Below are positions 52,533 through 60,893 of a DNA stretch of 64,000 nt, one piece after another. Source of the DNA: Halomonas maura (GTDB taxonomy: Bacteria; Pseudomonadota; Gammaproteobacteria; Pseudomonadales; Halomonadaceae); the NCBI RefSeq assembly GCF_030409305.1, contig NZ_JAUFPQ010000013.1, forward strand, positions 300,773-364,772, read 5' to 3'. Each line of letters starts with the position of its first letter. Position 1 is the first letter of the stretch. Below the pieces are notes generated by a model. It was not told the DNA's origin. It did no database searches and was given only the letters and a program-made list of their open reading frames with translations. The translations under genes were made by a program, and so were the position numbers.

Positions 52533-53345
52533 ATGAGCGACACCGAGAAGGACGCACGGAAGTACCTGATCCCGGGCCTGGAGCGTGGCCTGATCATCCT
52601 GATGGAGCTGAGCCGCAGCCATCGGGAGATGAGCTTCGCCGAGATCGTCAAGCGCGTCGACATCCCCAAGGCCACGGCCTACCGCGCCATCCAGACCCTG
52701 GAGTACATGGGCTTCATCCGGCGCCATCCATCCACCGGGCTGTATTCGCTGGGGGTCAACGTGCTGCGGCTGGGTTTCGAGTACGTCGCCTCCCTGGACG
52801 TGGTGCAGGTCGGCCAGCCGGTGATCGAGTCGCTGCGCGACAAGACCGGCTGCTCGAGCCATATCGCCATTCGCGACGGCCGCGACGTCATCTACGTGGC
52901 CCGGGTCAGCGCCGCCAACGCCACCATCCGCCGGGTCAGCGTCGGCACCCGCCTGCCGGTGCATCGCACCTCTCTGGGCCGGATGCTGCTGACCGGCCTG
53001 AGTCGCGAGGCCTTCGAGGCGCTCTATCCCGAGGACAGCCTGCCGGACAGCGAACCCGGTGCGCCGACGGATCGCGAGGCGCTCTGGGCTCTGGTCCAGG
53101 AGGATCGCGAGCGGGGCTACGTGATCGGCGAATCCTACTTCCAGTTCGGCATCTCCTCGATCGTCTACCCGCTGTTCAACCACGACGGCGAGGTCGAGGG
53201 GGTGGTCAGTATCATGGTGCCGGTGCACGAGATCCCGGAAGCCGACCGCGACCGCCTGCGACTCGAGGTCGCCGAGGCGGCCGGCAGCATCTCCAATCTG
53301 CTGGGCTACCAGGGCAGTGCCGGAGGGCAGCGCCAGATGAGATGA
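52533..53345 (+). CDS. IclR-family regulator of the catabolic island
   Basis: The 270-residue protein has the IclR winged helix at about 12-75 (EIVKRVDIPKATAYRAIQTLEYMG) and the effector-binding domain with GTRLPVHRTSLGRMLLTGLS and SSIVYPLFNHDGEVEGVVSI. Family members bind short palindromes and respond to aromatic or organic acids. It is the only regulator gene inside the island, and a perfect copy of the shared operator lies in its promoter, so it is the best candidate for the common regulator. ATG 52533 gives a standard IclR length; no strong binding site is evident. Confidence 0.88.
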   Translation: MSDTEKDARKYLIPGLERGLIILMELSRSHREMSFAEIVKRVDIPKATAYRAIQTLEYMGFIRRHPSTGLYSLGVNVLRLGFEYVASLDVVQVGQPVIESLRDKTGCSSHIAIRDGRDVIYVARVSAANATIRRVSVGTRLPVHRTSLGRMLLTGLSREAFEALYPEDSLPDSEPGAPTDREALWALVQEDRERGYVIGESYFQFGISSIVYPLFNHDGEVEGVVSIMVPVHEIPEADRDRLRLEVAEAAGSISNLLGYQGSAGGQRQMR

Positions 53346-53422
53346 ACATGCCCTGATCCATTCCGCCGGGCGCTCGACTCGCCTGCGCCCGGCACGCGCC
53401 AACACGGCAACCAGACGACTGT

Positions 53423-53442
53423 CGCGAGGCCTTCGCCTCGCG
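53423..53442 (+). terminator. Hairpin after the IclR gene
   Basis: An 8-bp perfect stem CGCGAGGC/GCCTCGCG with loop CTTC is the main feature of the 166-bp gap before the dioxygenase gene. No T-run follows, so it may only pause or process the transcript. Confidence 0.35.
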
Positions 53443-53511
53443 AACGGGGACCCTTTGTGTCCGTGACGTCGCCGGAGTGACGGCCGAGGTCACATTCAGC
53501 AGGAGATCGAC

Positions 53512-54441
53512 ATGAGTATCGTGGGTATCGAAACATTGGAGTTCGGCGCCGAGGACGTCGAGGCCGGCAAGCAATTCGTCGCGGACTTCGGCCTGGCGCC
53601 GGTCGACGCTGAGGACGGGGCCGCGTCCTTCGAGACGCTCAACGGTGCCCGCCTGGTGGTGCGCGGCATCGACGACCCGGCGTTGCCCGCGGCCTTCGAG
53701 GAGGGCTCGACCCTGCGCCGCATGACCTGGGGCGTGGCGGACGCCGCGGCCCTGGACACGCTGCGGGAACGCCTGCGCGACCAGCCCGGCTTCGTCGACC
53801 ACGGCGACAGCCTGGAGTGCCGCGACCCCAATGGCCTGACCGTGTGCATCCGGCCCACCCGGCTCAAGGACGTCGAACTGGAGGTCACCCCGATCAACCA
53901 GTGGGGCGACATGAAGCGCGTCGACCAGCCGAGCCCGGTCTACGAGCGGGCCACGCCGGCGAGCATCGGCCATGCGGTGTTCTTCGTCGACGACCTCGAG
54001 GCCTGTGAGCGCTTCTATCGCGAATTGCTGGGCTTCTCGGTCTCCGACCGCTACATCGAGCGCGCCGTCTTCCTGCGCATGCAGGCGCGCGGCGGCCACC
54101 ACAACCTCTTCCTGCTCAAGCTGCCGCATCGCGGCGCGGGGCTCAACCACGTGGCCTTCACGGTGCGCGACATCCACGAGGTGATCGGCGGCGGCCTGGC
54201 CATGAACCGGCGCCAGTGGAGCACCTTCATCGGCCCGGGGCGGCACCCGATCTCATCGGCCTACTTCTGGTACGTCAATAGCCCCCTGGGCGGTGCCTTC
54301 GAGTACTACACCAACGAGGACTACCTGACCGAGGCCTGGGAGCCGCGCGAGATGCAGCACTCCCTGGAGTCGTTCACCGAGTGGGCCATCGAGGGCGGCA
54401 TCGACGCCGAGACCCGGCGCCAGAAGAAGGCCGACGCCTGA
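53512..54441 (+). CDS. VOC-family extradiol-type dioxygenase
   Basis: Two-domain type I extradiol dioxygenase-like protein of 309 residues. The C-terminal domain has the 2-His-1-carboxylate iron triad H154 (IGHAVFFV), H213 (LNHVAFTV) and E264 (AFEYYTNED), at the spacing of catechol 2,3-dioxygenases. The N-terminal half is a second VOC repeat without metal residues, as in that family. It should open a catechol-like or hydroxylated heteroaromatic ring next to a hydroxyl group. First enzyme gene of block C after the regulator; the following 163-bp gap has a GC stem at 54448-54466. Confidence 0.87.
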   Translation: MSIVGIETLEFGAEDVEAGKQFVADFGLAPVDAEDGAASFETLNGARLVVRGIDDPALPAAFEEGSTLRRMTWGVADAAALDTLRERLRDQPGFVDHGDSLECRDPNGLTVCIRPTRLKDVELEVTPINQWGDMKRVDQPSPVYERATPASIGHAVFFVDDLEACERFYRELLGFSVSDRYIERAVFLRMQARGGHHNLFLLKLPHRGAGLNHVAFTVRDIHEVIGGGLAMNRRQWSTFIGPGRHPISSAYFWYVNSPLGGAFEYYTNEDYLTEAWEPREMQHSLESFTEWAIEGGIDAETRRQKKADA

Positions 54442-54604
54442 TCCATGGCCGGGCCCGAGGCCCGGCGCCCCCAGCGTCACCATCGATGCCGGTCGCCTGC
54501 GGGCGGCCGGCCCGGGGACCCCTCGTCCCGAATCCGGCCCCGGCCGCGCGGCGAGGCCTCCCCCGAACACCACCAACCACCGCGCGATCCCGAGGAGAGA
54601 CACC

Positions 54605-55129
54605 ATGTCCGAACAATTCGCTACCTGGAAGAAACCCGACGACCTGTCCTTCGAGGACTGGATCGAAACGCGCATCGCGCGCTTCAAGGGCCGCAAGTAC
54701 GACTGGAACGCCCTGAAGTTCCAGGCCGACTACGATCCCAAGTACCGTCGCGCCCAGATGCGCTACATCGGCACCGGCGCCACCGGCGTGGCCAACGACA
54801 CCAATACCATCCCGGCCGAGCACTTCACCTTCTCGACCATGGTGCTGCCGTCCAGGTGCGAGGGGCCGCTGCACGTGCATGACGACGTCGAGGAAGTCTT
54901 CTTCGTCCTCAAGGGCTCCATTCGCCTGTTCCTCAAGGACGGCGACCGCTACACCGAGACGGTGCTCGAGGAACGCGACGTGGTCTCCATCCCGCCGGGC
55001 ATCTACCGCGGCCTGCTCAACGAGAGCGAGGAGGAGGCCCTGATGTGCGTGATGCTGGGCACGCCCAAGCCGCAGATCCCCACCTACCCGGACGATCACC
55101 CGCTGTCCAGGGTCAAGCGCGACGGATGA
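54605..55129 (+). CDS. Cupin-domain protein
   Basis: The 174-residue protein has a helical N-terminal part (1-65) and one cupin barrel. Metal ligands are H90, H92 and E96 (GPLHVHDDVEEVFFVLKG); the fourth ligand, usually His in the second cupin motif, is R135 (PPGIYRGLLN), so the metal site is incomplete or different. Such proteins act as dioxygenases, isomerases or ligand sensors. With a VOC dioxygenase upstream and a hydrolase downstream it is probably an enzyme or helper of the ring-cleavage stage. The ATG follows GAGGAGAG. Confidence 0.82.
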   Translation: MSEQFATWKKPDDLSFEDWIETRIARFKGRKYDWNALKFQADYDPKYRRAQMRYIGTGATGVANDTNTIPAEHFTFSTMVLPSRCEGPLHVHDDVEEVFFVLKGSIRLFLKDGDRYTETVLEERDVVSIPPGIYRGLLNESEEEALMCVMLGTPKPQIPTYPDDHPLSRVKRDG

Positions 55130-55140
55130 GGGGGCCGGCC

Positions 55141-56004
55141 ATGACACCCCAGGCAATGACACCCCAGGCAATGACACCCCGGCACCTGACCCTCGACGCC
55201 GGGCGCCAGGCCTACCGCGAAAGTGGCGAGGGCCCCACCATCGTGCTGCTGCACGGCATCAGCTCCGGGGCGGCCTCCTGGGCGCCGCTGGCTCCCTATC
55301 TAGCCGGCTACCACCTGCTGGCCTGGGACGCCCCGGGCTACGGCGACAGCCGGCCGCTGGCGAATGAGGTGCCCACGGCCGCCGACTATGCCGAGCGCCT
55401 CGACGCCTGGCTCGACGCCCTAGGCATCGAGCGCTGCGTGCTGGTGGGCCACTCGCTGGGGGCGATGATGGCCAGCGCCTTCGCGGCCCGCCGACCCGGG
55501 CGGCTGGCCGGGGTGATCCTGGCCGACCCGGCGCTGGGCTACCGCGACGCCGACGCGACCAAGCGCGACGAGGTCTATCGCAGTCGCTGGACGATGCTCG
55601 CCGAGCAGGGTCACGAGGCCTATGCCGCGGCGCGCGCCCCGCGCCTGCTGCGCGACGGCGCCGATCCGGCCGACGTCGCCCGGGTGCGCGAGGGCATGCG
55701 GCGCCTCCACGTCGAGGGCTTCGCCCAGGCCAGCTGGATGCTGGCCAACGACGCCCTGGAGGGCTATGTGCCCGGGGGGCTGCCGGTGCCGGCCATGGTG
55801 CTGTGCGGCGACGAGGATGCCATCACCACCCCCGAGGCCTCGCGGACCCTCGCCGAGCGCCTGGGGTTGCCCTATCGCGACATTCCGCGGGCCGGCCACG
55901 CCAGCCACATCGACGCCCCGGCGGCCTTCGCCGAGGCCGTCGCGGCCTTCGCCGGGCCGCTGCTGGCGCCTGCCACCCGGACCCGAGAGAGGACGACACC
56001 ATGA
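55141..56004 (+). CDS. Alpha/beta hydrolase (meta-cleavage product hydrolase candidate)
   Basis: The 287-residue protein has the oxyanion motif LLHGISSGAASW near residue 38, the nucleophile elbow G-H-S105-L-G, the acid D226 in CGDEDAITTP and H253 in AGHASHIDAP. This resembles C-C bond hydrolases acting on meta-cleavage products. The 5' end is odd: a 15-bp unit is repeated so that three in-frame ATGs (55141, 55156, 55171) begin MTPQA-MTPQA-MTPRH. GAGGGGG just upstream favours the first. It overlaps the next gene by 4 bp. Confidence 0.86.
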   Translation: MTPQAMTPQAMTPRHLTLDAGRQAYRESGEGPTIVLLHGISSGAASWAPLAPYLAGYHLLAWDAPGYGDSRPLANEVPTAADYAERLDAWLDALGIERCVLVGHSLGAMMASAFAARRPGRLAGVILADPALGYRDADATKRDEVYRSRWTMLAEQGHEAYAAARAPRLLRDGADPADVARVREGMRRLHVEGFAQASWMLANDALEGYVPGGLPVPAMVLCGDEDAITTPEASRTLAERLGLPYRDIPRAGHASHIDAPAAFAEAVAAFAGPLLAPATRTRERTTP

Positions 56005-56795
56005 GCTTTATGATCGAAGACCGGGTGGCGGTGGTCACCGGCGGATCCTCGGGGATCGGCCTCGAGACCGTGCGCCTGCTGTTGACCCATGGCGCCAGGG
56101 TGGCGCTGTGCGGCCGCAATCCCGAGCGGCTCGAGGCGGCCCGCGCCGCCCTCGCCGAGGAATTCCCCGCCGCCGAGCTGCTGGCCGAGACCTGCGACGT
56201 GCTCGACGAGGCCTCCTGTGCGGCCTTCGCCGCGGCCGTCCGCGAGCGCTTCGGCGGCACCGACATGCTGATCGCCAACGCCGGCCAGGGCTACGTGGCC
56301 CACTTCGACGACACCCCGCGGGAGGCCTGGCTGTCCGAGGCCACCCTCAAGCTGTTCGGGGTGATCAATCCCTTGAGCGCCTTCCGCGCCCAGCTGGCGG
56401 CCTCCGAGCTCGGCTCGCTGACCTGCGTCAACTCGCTGCTGGCGCTGCAGCCCGAGCCGCACATGATCGCCACCTCGGCGGCCCGGGCGGCCCTGCTCAA
56501 CATGACCCACTCGCTGTCCCACGAGCTGATCGATGACGGCATCCGGGTCAACTCCATCCTGCTGGGCATGGTCGAGTCCGGCCAGTGGCGCCGCCGCTTC
56601 GAGCAGCGCGACGATCCGTCCCAGAGCTGGGAGCAGTGGATCGGCGCCATCGCCGCCAAGCGCGGCATCCCCATGGGCCGCCTGGGCCGCCCGGAGGAGC
56701 CGGCGCGTGCCCTGGTCTTCCTGGCCTCCCCGATGGCTTCCTTCACCACCGGCGCCGCCCTGGATGTCTCCGGTGGCTTCAACCGCCACCTCTAA
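56001..56795 (+). CDS. SDR-family protein lacking the Tyr-Lys catalytic pair
   Basis: The 264-residue Rossmann-fold protein has the cofactor motif TGGSSGIG at 13-20 and the NAG-like motif IANAGQGY. The usual Y-x3-K is replaced by T158-x3-R162 (ATSAARAAL), so the standard dehydrogenase mechanism is not available; a recognised group of SDRs carries this form. It may bind a cofactor and act as an isomerase, dehydratase or scaffold, or use other residues. It starts in ATGA overlap with the hydrolase and ends 20 nt before the next gene, within a tight operon. Confidence 0.85.
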   Translation: MSFMIEDRVAVVTGGSSGIGLETVRLLLTHGARVALCGRNPERLEAARAALAEEFPAAELLAETCDVLDEASCAAFAAAVRERFGGTDMLIANAGQGYVAHFDDTPREAWLSEATLKLFGVINPLSAFRAQLAASELGSLTCVNSLLALQPEPHMIATSAARAALLNMTHSLSHELIDDGIRVNSILLGMVESGQWRRRFEQRDDPSQSWEQWIGAIAAKRGIPMGRLGRPEEPARALVFLASPMASFTTGAALDVSGGFNRHL

Positions 56796-56815
56796 GAAAG
56801 ACGACGGAGAATCCG

Positions 56816-57610
56816 ATGACGAAACGACTGATGATGATCGGCTACGGCGCCATGGGCAGCGAGGTGCATCGCCTGCTCCCCCAGGGCATGGAGCTCGCCT
56901 GGGTGGTGGTGCCGGAAGCCCATGCCGCGGCGACCCGCGATCGCCTGGCCGGCCGCGCCGAGGTATTGACCGCCATCGAGGCGTGCGCCGAGTGTCCCGA
57001 CCTGGTGGTGGAGTGCGCCGGCCAGACGGGCCTCGCCGAGCATGGCGAGGCCGTGCTGCGCCGTGGCCTGACCCTGGCGGTGGTGGCCACCGGTGCCCTG
57101 GCCGACGCGGCCCTGTATGAGCGGCTCGCCACCGCGGCCCGCGAGGGCGGTGGACGCATGCAACTGCTGTCCGGCGCCGTGGCCGGCATGGACGGCCTGG
57201 CGGCGGCCCGCGAGGGCGGCCTCGACGAGGTCACCTACGAGGCCTGCAAGGCCCCGCGCAGCTGGAAGGGCAGCCACGCCGAACAGCTCATCGACCTCGG
57301 CGCCGTCGCCGAGAAGACGGTGTTCTTCGCGGGCGATGCCGGCGAGGCCGCGCGGCTGTTCCCGGCCAATTCCAACGTCGCCGCCACCATCGCGTTGGCG
57401 GGGGTGGGCATGCGCGACACCCGGGTGCAGCTGATCGTCGACCCGGCGGCCACGCGCAACACCCACCGCCTCCATGCCAGGGGGCGCTTCGGCGAGTTCA
57501 CCATCGAGCTCAACGGCCATCCCCTGGAAAGCAATCCCAAGACCTCGACCCTCGCCGCCCTCTCGGTGGTGCGCGCCTGTCGCCAGGTGCTCGAGCCGGT
57601 CTCGTTCTAA
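56816..57610 (+). CDS. Aspartate dehydrogenase family protein (NadX-like)
   Basis: The 264-residue protein has an N-terminal Rossmann domain (MMIGYGAMGSEVHRLL) and the DUF108 C-terminal domain with the conserved NVAATIALAGVGMRDTRVQLIVDP and a late His region (NTHRLHARGRFGEF). Aspartate dehydrogenases interconvert aspartate and oxaloacetate (or iminoaspartate). In this operon it may act on an amino dicarboxylate formed by ring cleavage, feeding a 2-oxo acid to the ThDP enzyme encoded downstream. ATG 56816 follows GGAGA. No nadA or nadC is near, which argues against NAD synthesis. Confidence 0.84.
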   Translation: MTKRLMMIGYGAMGSEVHRLLPQGMELAWVVVPEAHAAATRDRLAGRAEVLTAIEACAECPDLVVECAGQTGLAEHGEAVLRRGLTLAVVATGALADAALYERLATAAREGGGRMQLLSGAVAGMDGLAAAREGGLDEVTYEACKAPRSWKGSHAEQLIDLGAVAEKTVFFAGDAGEAARLFPANSNVAATIALAGVGMRDTRVQLIVDPAATRNTHRLHARGRFGEFTIELNGHPLESNPKTSTLAALSVVRACRQVLEPVSF

Positions 57611-57625
57611 GCGGAGGTGTCCGAG

Positions 57626-59092
57626 ATGACCCTGAAGATCTTCATCGCCGGCGAATGGCGCGAGGGCCGCGGCGACCCCATGGTGTCGCGCTTCCCCGCC
57701 GACGGTTCGGTGAACGCCGAGCTCAATGCCGCGAGCCTCGACGACGTCGAGGAGGCGATCGCCGCCGCCGACGCGGCCTGGCGCGCCCCGGCCTGGCGCG
57801 AGCGCCTGCCCCACGAGCGGGCCGAGGTGCTCTACCGCGTCAGCGAGCTGATCCGCGAGCGGGCCGCGGAGCTCGCCGCCCTGCAGACCCGTGACAACGG
57901 CAAACCGCTGGCCGAGGCCCGCGGCCTGGTGGCCAGCGCCGCCGGCACCGCGCGTTACTTCGCGGCGGCCTGCGAGACCCTGGAGGGCGAGCTGCCCACC
58001 CGGCGCAACGCCGACTTCCTGACTCTGAGCACCTATGAGCCGCTCGGGGTGATCGCCGCCATCACGCCCTGGAACTCGCCGATCGCCAGCGAGATGCAGA
58101 AGGTCGCCCCGGCCCTGGCCGGCGGCAACGCCGTGGTGCTCAAGCCCGCCGAGGCCACCCCGCTGATGGCCCTCAAGCTCGCCGAGCTGTTCGAGGAGGC
58201 GGGGCTGCCCATGGGGCTGCTCAGCGTGCTGCCGGGCCGCGGCAGCGTGATCGGCGAGGCCATCGCGCGCCACCCCAGGGTGCGCAAGATCTCCTTCACC
58301 GGCGGCACCAACACCGGCCGCCACCTGGCCCATGTGGCCGCCGACAAGCTGATCGCGACCTCCCTGGAGCTGGGCGGCAAGTCGCCGACGATCATCCGCG
58401 AGGACGCCGACCTGGAGCAGGCGGTCAAGGGCGTGGCCTACGGCATCTTCAGCTCCGCCGGCCAGGCCTGCATCGCCGGCTCGCGGCTGTTCATCCACCG
58501 CCGCCGCTACGACGAGGCCATGGCCCGGCTCGAGACCATCGCCCGCGAGCTGCGCGTCGGCCACCCCGAGACCCCCGGCGTGCACCTGGGGCCGCTGATC
58601 AGCGAGGCGCACCGCGACGGCGTGGCGGCCTACGTCGAGCGGGCACGCGAGGAGGGCGGCCGCATCCGCTGTGGCGGTGCGATCCCCACCGAGGGCGAGC
58701 TGGCCGCGGGCAGCTTCTACCCGCCGACCCTGATCGACGGCCTGCCCCACGACAGCGCGGTCTGCCAGGAGGAGATCTTCGGCCCGGTGCTGGTGGCGCT
58801 GCCCTACGACGACGAGGACGAGCTGGTGGGCCAGGCCAACGACAACGTCTACGGCCTGGCGGCCGGCATCTGGAGCGCCGACTACCGCCGCGCCCTGCGT
58901 CTCGCCGACCGGCTCGAGGCCGGCACGGTGTGGATCAACACCTACAAGAAGTTCGCCATCTCGACGCCCTTCGGCGGCTACAAGGAGAGCGGCCTGGGCC
59001 GCGAGAAGGGCCGCCAGGGCATCCAGGCCTACATGCAGCAGAAGAGCCTGTACCTGGGCCTCGAGCACGACCCCATGAACTGGTGCGACTGA
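57626..59092 (+). CDS. Aldehyde dehydrogenase
   Basis: NAD(P)-dependent aldehyde dehydrogenase of 488 residues with the general base E248 (LELGGKSP) and the catalytic C282 (SAGQACIAGSRLF), plus the ITPWNSPIASEMQKVAPAL cofactor region. It should oxidise a semialdehyde from the ring-cleavage pathway or from decarboxylation by the neighbouring ThDP enzyme. ATG 57626 has GGAGG 8 nt upstream; a GTG at 57617 inside that site is an unlikely start. Spacing to neighbours is 15 and 28 nt. Confidence 0.93.
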   Translation: MTLKIFIAGEWREGRGDPMVSRFPADGSVNAELNAASLDDVEEAIAAADAAWRAPAWRERLPHERAEVLYRVSELIRERAAELAALQTRDNGKPLAEARGLVASAAGTARYFAAACETLEGELPTRRNADFLTLSTYEPLGVIAAITPWNSPIASEMQKVAPALAGGNAVVLKPAEATPLMALKLAELFEEAGLPMGLLSVLPGRGSVIGEAIARHPRVRKISFTGGTNTGRHLAHVAADKLIATSLELGGKSPTIIREDADLEQAVKGVAYGIFSSAGQACIAGSRLFIHRRRYDEAMARLETIARELRVGHPETPGVHLGPLISEAHRDGVAAYVERAREEGGRIRCGGAIPTEGELAAGSFYPPTLIDGLPHDSAVCQEEIFGPVLVALPYDDEDELVGQANDNVYGLAAGIWSADYRRALRLADRLEAGTVWINTYKKFAISTPFGGYKESGLGREKGRQGIQAYMQQKSLYLGLEHDPMNWCD

Positions 59093-59120
59093 GCGCCCAC
59101 GGTCACAGAGGATTAGCATC

Positions 59121-60755
59121 ATGACGACCATCACCGTGGGCGAAGCCGTCGCCCGCACCCTGGAAGCCTACGCCGTCTCGGCCGTGTACGGCGTGATCTC
59201 CATCCACAACCTGCCGATCGCCGACGCCATCGGCCAGCGCGAGCGGGTGCGCTTCGTGCCCTCACGCGGCGAGGCCGGCGCCGTGACCATGGCCGACGGC
59301 CATACCCGGGTGGGCGGCCTCGGCGTGGCCCTGACCAGCACCGGCGCCGGGGCCGGCAATGCCGTGGGCGCCATGCTCGAGGCGCTCAACGCCGGCACGC
59401 CGCTGCTGCACATCACCGGCCAGGTCGAGAAGGCCTACCTGGATCGCGACGCCGGTTTCATCCACGAGACCCGCGACCAGATGGGCTTCCTCGAGGCCTG
59501 CTCCAAGCGTGCCTACCGCGCCTGTACCCCCGAGCAGGTGGTGCCGCTGCTGCACCGCGCCATCCAGGAGGCGATGACCCTGCCGCGGGGCCCGGTGAGC
59601 CTGGAGATCCCCATCGACATCCAGGCCAGCCGGGTCGAGTGGGTCGAGACCGCCCCGGCGGTCCCCGCGGCCCCGGCCCGCGTCAGTGAGGCCGAGGTCG
59701 ACGCCCTGGCCGAGCGCGTGCTGGCCGCCGAGCGCCCGGTGCTGTGGATCGGTGGCGGCTGCCTGGAGGCGAGTGAGGCCGTGCGCCGCCTGGCCGATGT
59801 CGGCATTCCGGTGGTCTCCAGCACCCATGCCCGCGGCGTGCTGCCCGACAGCCACCCGCGCAGCCTGCGCGCCTTCCACAGTGCCCCGGCGGTGGAGGAG
59901 CTGTTCGCCAGCAGTGACCTGATGCTGGTGGCCGGCTCGCGGCTGCGCAGCAACGAGACCCGCACCTTCTCGGTGGCGCTGCCGCGTCCGCTGGTGCAGA
60001 TCGACGTCGACCCGGCCGCGGCCCACCGCAACTATCAGGCCGACGCCTTCCTGTGCGGCGAGTGCGGCGACGTGCTCTCGCGCCTGGCCGATCGCCTGGA
60101 GGACAAGCGCGAGCCCGATGCCGAGGTCGACCGCGATGTTGCCCGTGCCGTGCAGGCCGCCGAGCGGGCGCTGCGCGACCAGGTAGGCGAATACGCCAAG
60201 CTCTGCGACGCGGTGCACGAGTCGCTGCCCGTTGACGGCATCTTCGTGCGCGACATCACGGTCTCCGGCAGCACCTGGGGCAGCCGACTGCTGCCCAGCG
60301 AGCGCCCGCTGACCAACATCCACTCGCTGGCCGGCGCCATCGGCCAGGGCCTGGCCACCGGCATCGGCTGCGCCGTGGGCGCACAGGGTCGGAAGGTGGT
60401 CACCCTGGTCGGCGACGGCGGCCTGATGCTGATGGTCGGCGAGCTGGCGACGCTGGCCCAGGAAGGCCTGGACATGACCCTGGTGGTGATGAACGACGGC
60501 GGCTACGGGGTGATGCGCGGCATCCAGGACAAGTACTTCGAGGGTCGCCAGTACTACAACGACCTGCTCACGCCGGACTTCCAGGCCATGGCCGATGCCC
60601 TGGGCCTGCCGCGCTGGAAGGTTGGCTCCGGCGACGACTTCGCCGGCGTGCTGGCCGAGGCCGTGGGTAGTGCCGGCCCGGCGGTGGTCGAGGTGGACAT
60701 GGCCAGCGTCGGCCCGCTCGAGTTCGCCGGCCCGCCGCAGAAGTCCCTCTACTGA
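59121..60755 (+). CDS. Thiamine diphosphate-dependent enzyme (2-oxo acid decarboxylase/acetolactate synthase-like)
   Basis: The 544-residue protein has the three-domain layout of ThDP decarboxylases: PYR domain with the catalytic Glu E51 (PSRGEAGAVTMADGH), middle domain (about 190-330) and PP domain with the ThDP-Mg motif GDGG (431-434) and N458-D-G-G (26 residues later). The group includes acetolactate synthase, benzoylformate and sulfopyruvate decarboxylases. In this operon a decarboxylation of a 2-oxo acid to an aldehyde for the adjacent dehydrogenase is most plausible. Substrate not determinable. Confidence 0.9.
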   Translation: MTTITVGEAVARTLEAYAVSAVYGVISIHNLPIADAIGQRERVRFVPSRGEAGAVTMADGHTRVGGLGVALTSTGAGAGNAVGAMLEALNAGTPLLHITGQVEKAYLDRDAGFIHETRDQMGFLEACSKRAYRACTPEQVVPLLHRAIQEAMTLPRGPVSLEIPIDIQASRVEWVETAPAVPAAPARVSEAEVDALAERVLAAERPVLWIGGGCLEASEAVRRLADVGIPVVSSTHARGVLPDSHPRSLRAFHSAPAVEELFASSDLMLVAGSRLRSNETRTFSVALPRPLVQIDVDPAAAHRNYQADAFLCGECGDVLSRLADRLEDKREPDAEVDRDVARAVQAAERALRDQVGEYAKLCDAVHESLPVDGIFVRDITVSGSTWGSRLLPSERPLTNIHSLAGAIGQGLATGIGCAVGAQGRKVVTLVGDGGLMLMVGELATLAQEGLDMTLVVMNDGGYGVMRGIQDKYFEGRQYYNDLLTPDFQAMADALGLPRWKVGSGDDFAGVLAEAVGSAGPAVVEVDMASVGPLEFAGPPQKSLY

Positions 60756-60763
60756 TGCCCGCC

Positions 60764-60783
60764 GTCACCGGCTCGCCGGTGAC
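60764..60783 (+). terminator. Hairpin after the ThDP gene
   Basis: Stem GTCACCGG/CCGGTGAC with loop CTCG, 8 nt past the stop codon. There is no T-run; it may separate the enzyme genes from the porin gene or only stabilise the mRNA. Confidence 0.35.
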
Positions 60784-60893
60784 GTCTCATCTCACTGCCG
60801 AAGGAGGAGACGCCAGGGATCATCGAGAGAACCCGAACGAAAAAAACAATCCTTTGCCTTCCGTTTCATAACAACGAATCAAGAGAGACCCCT

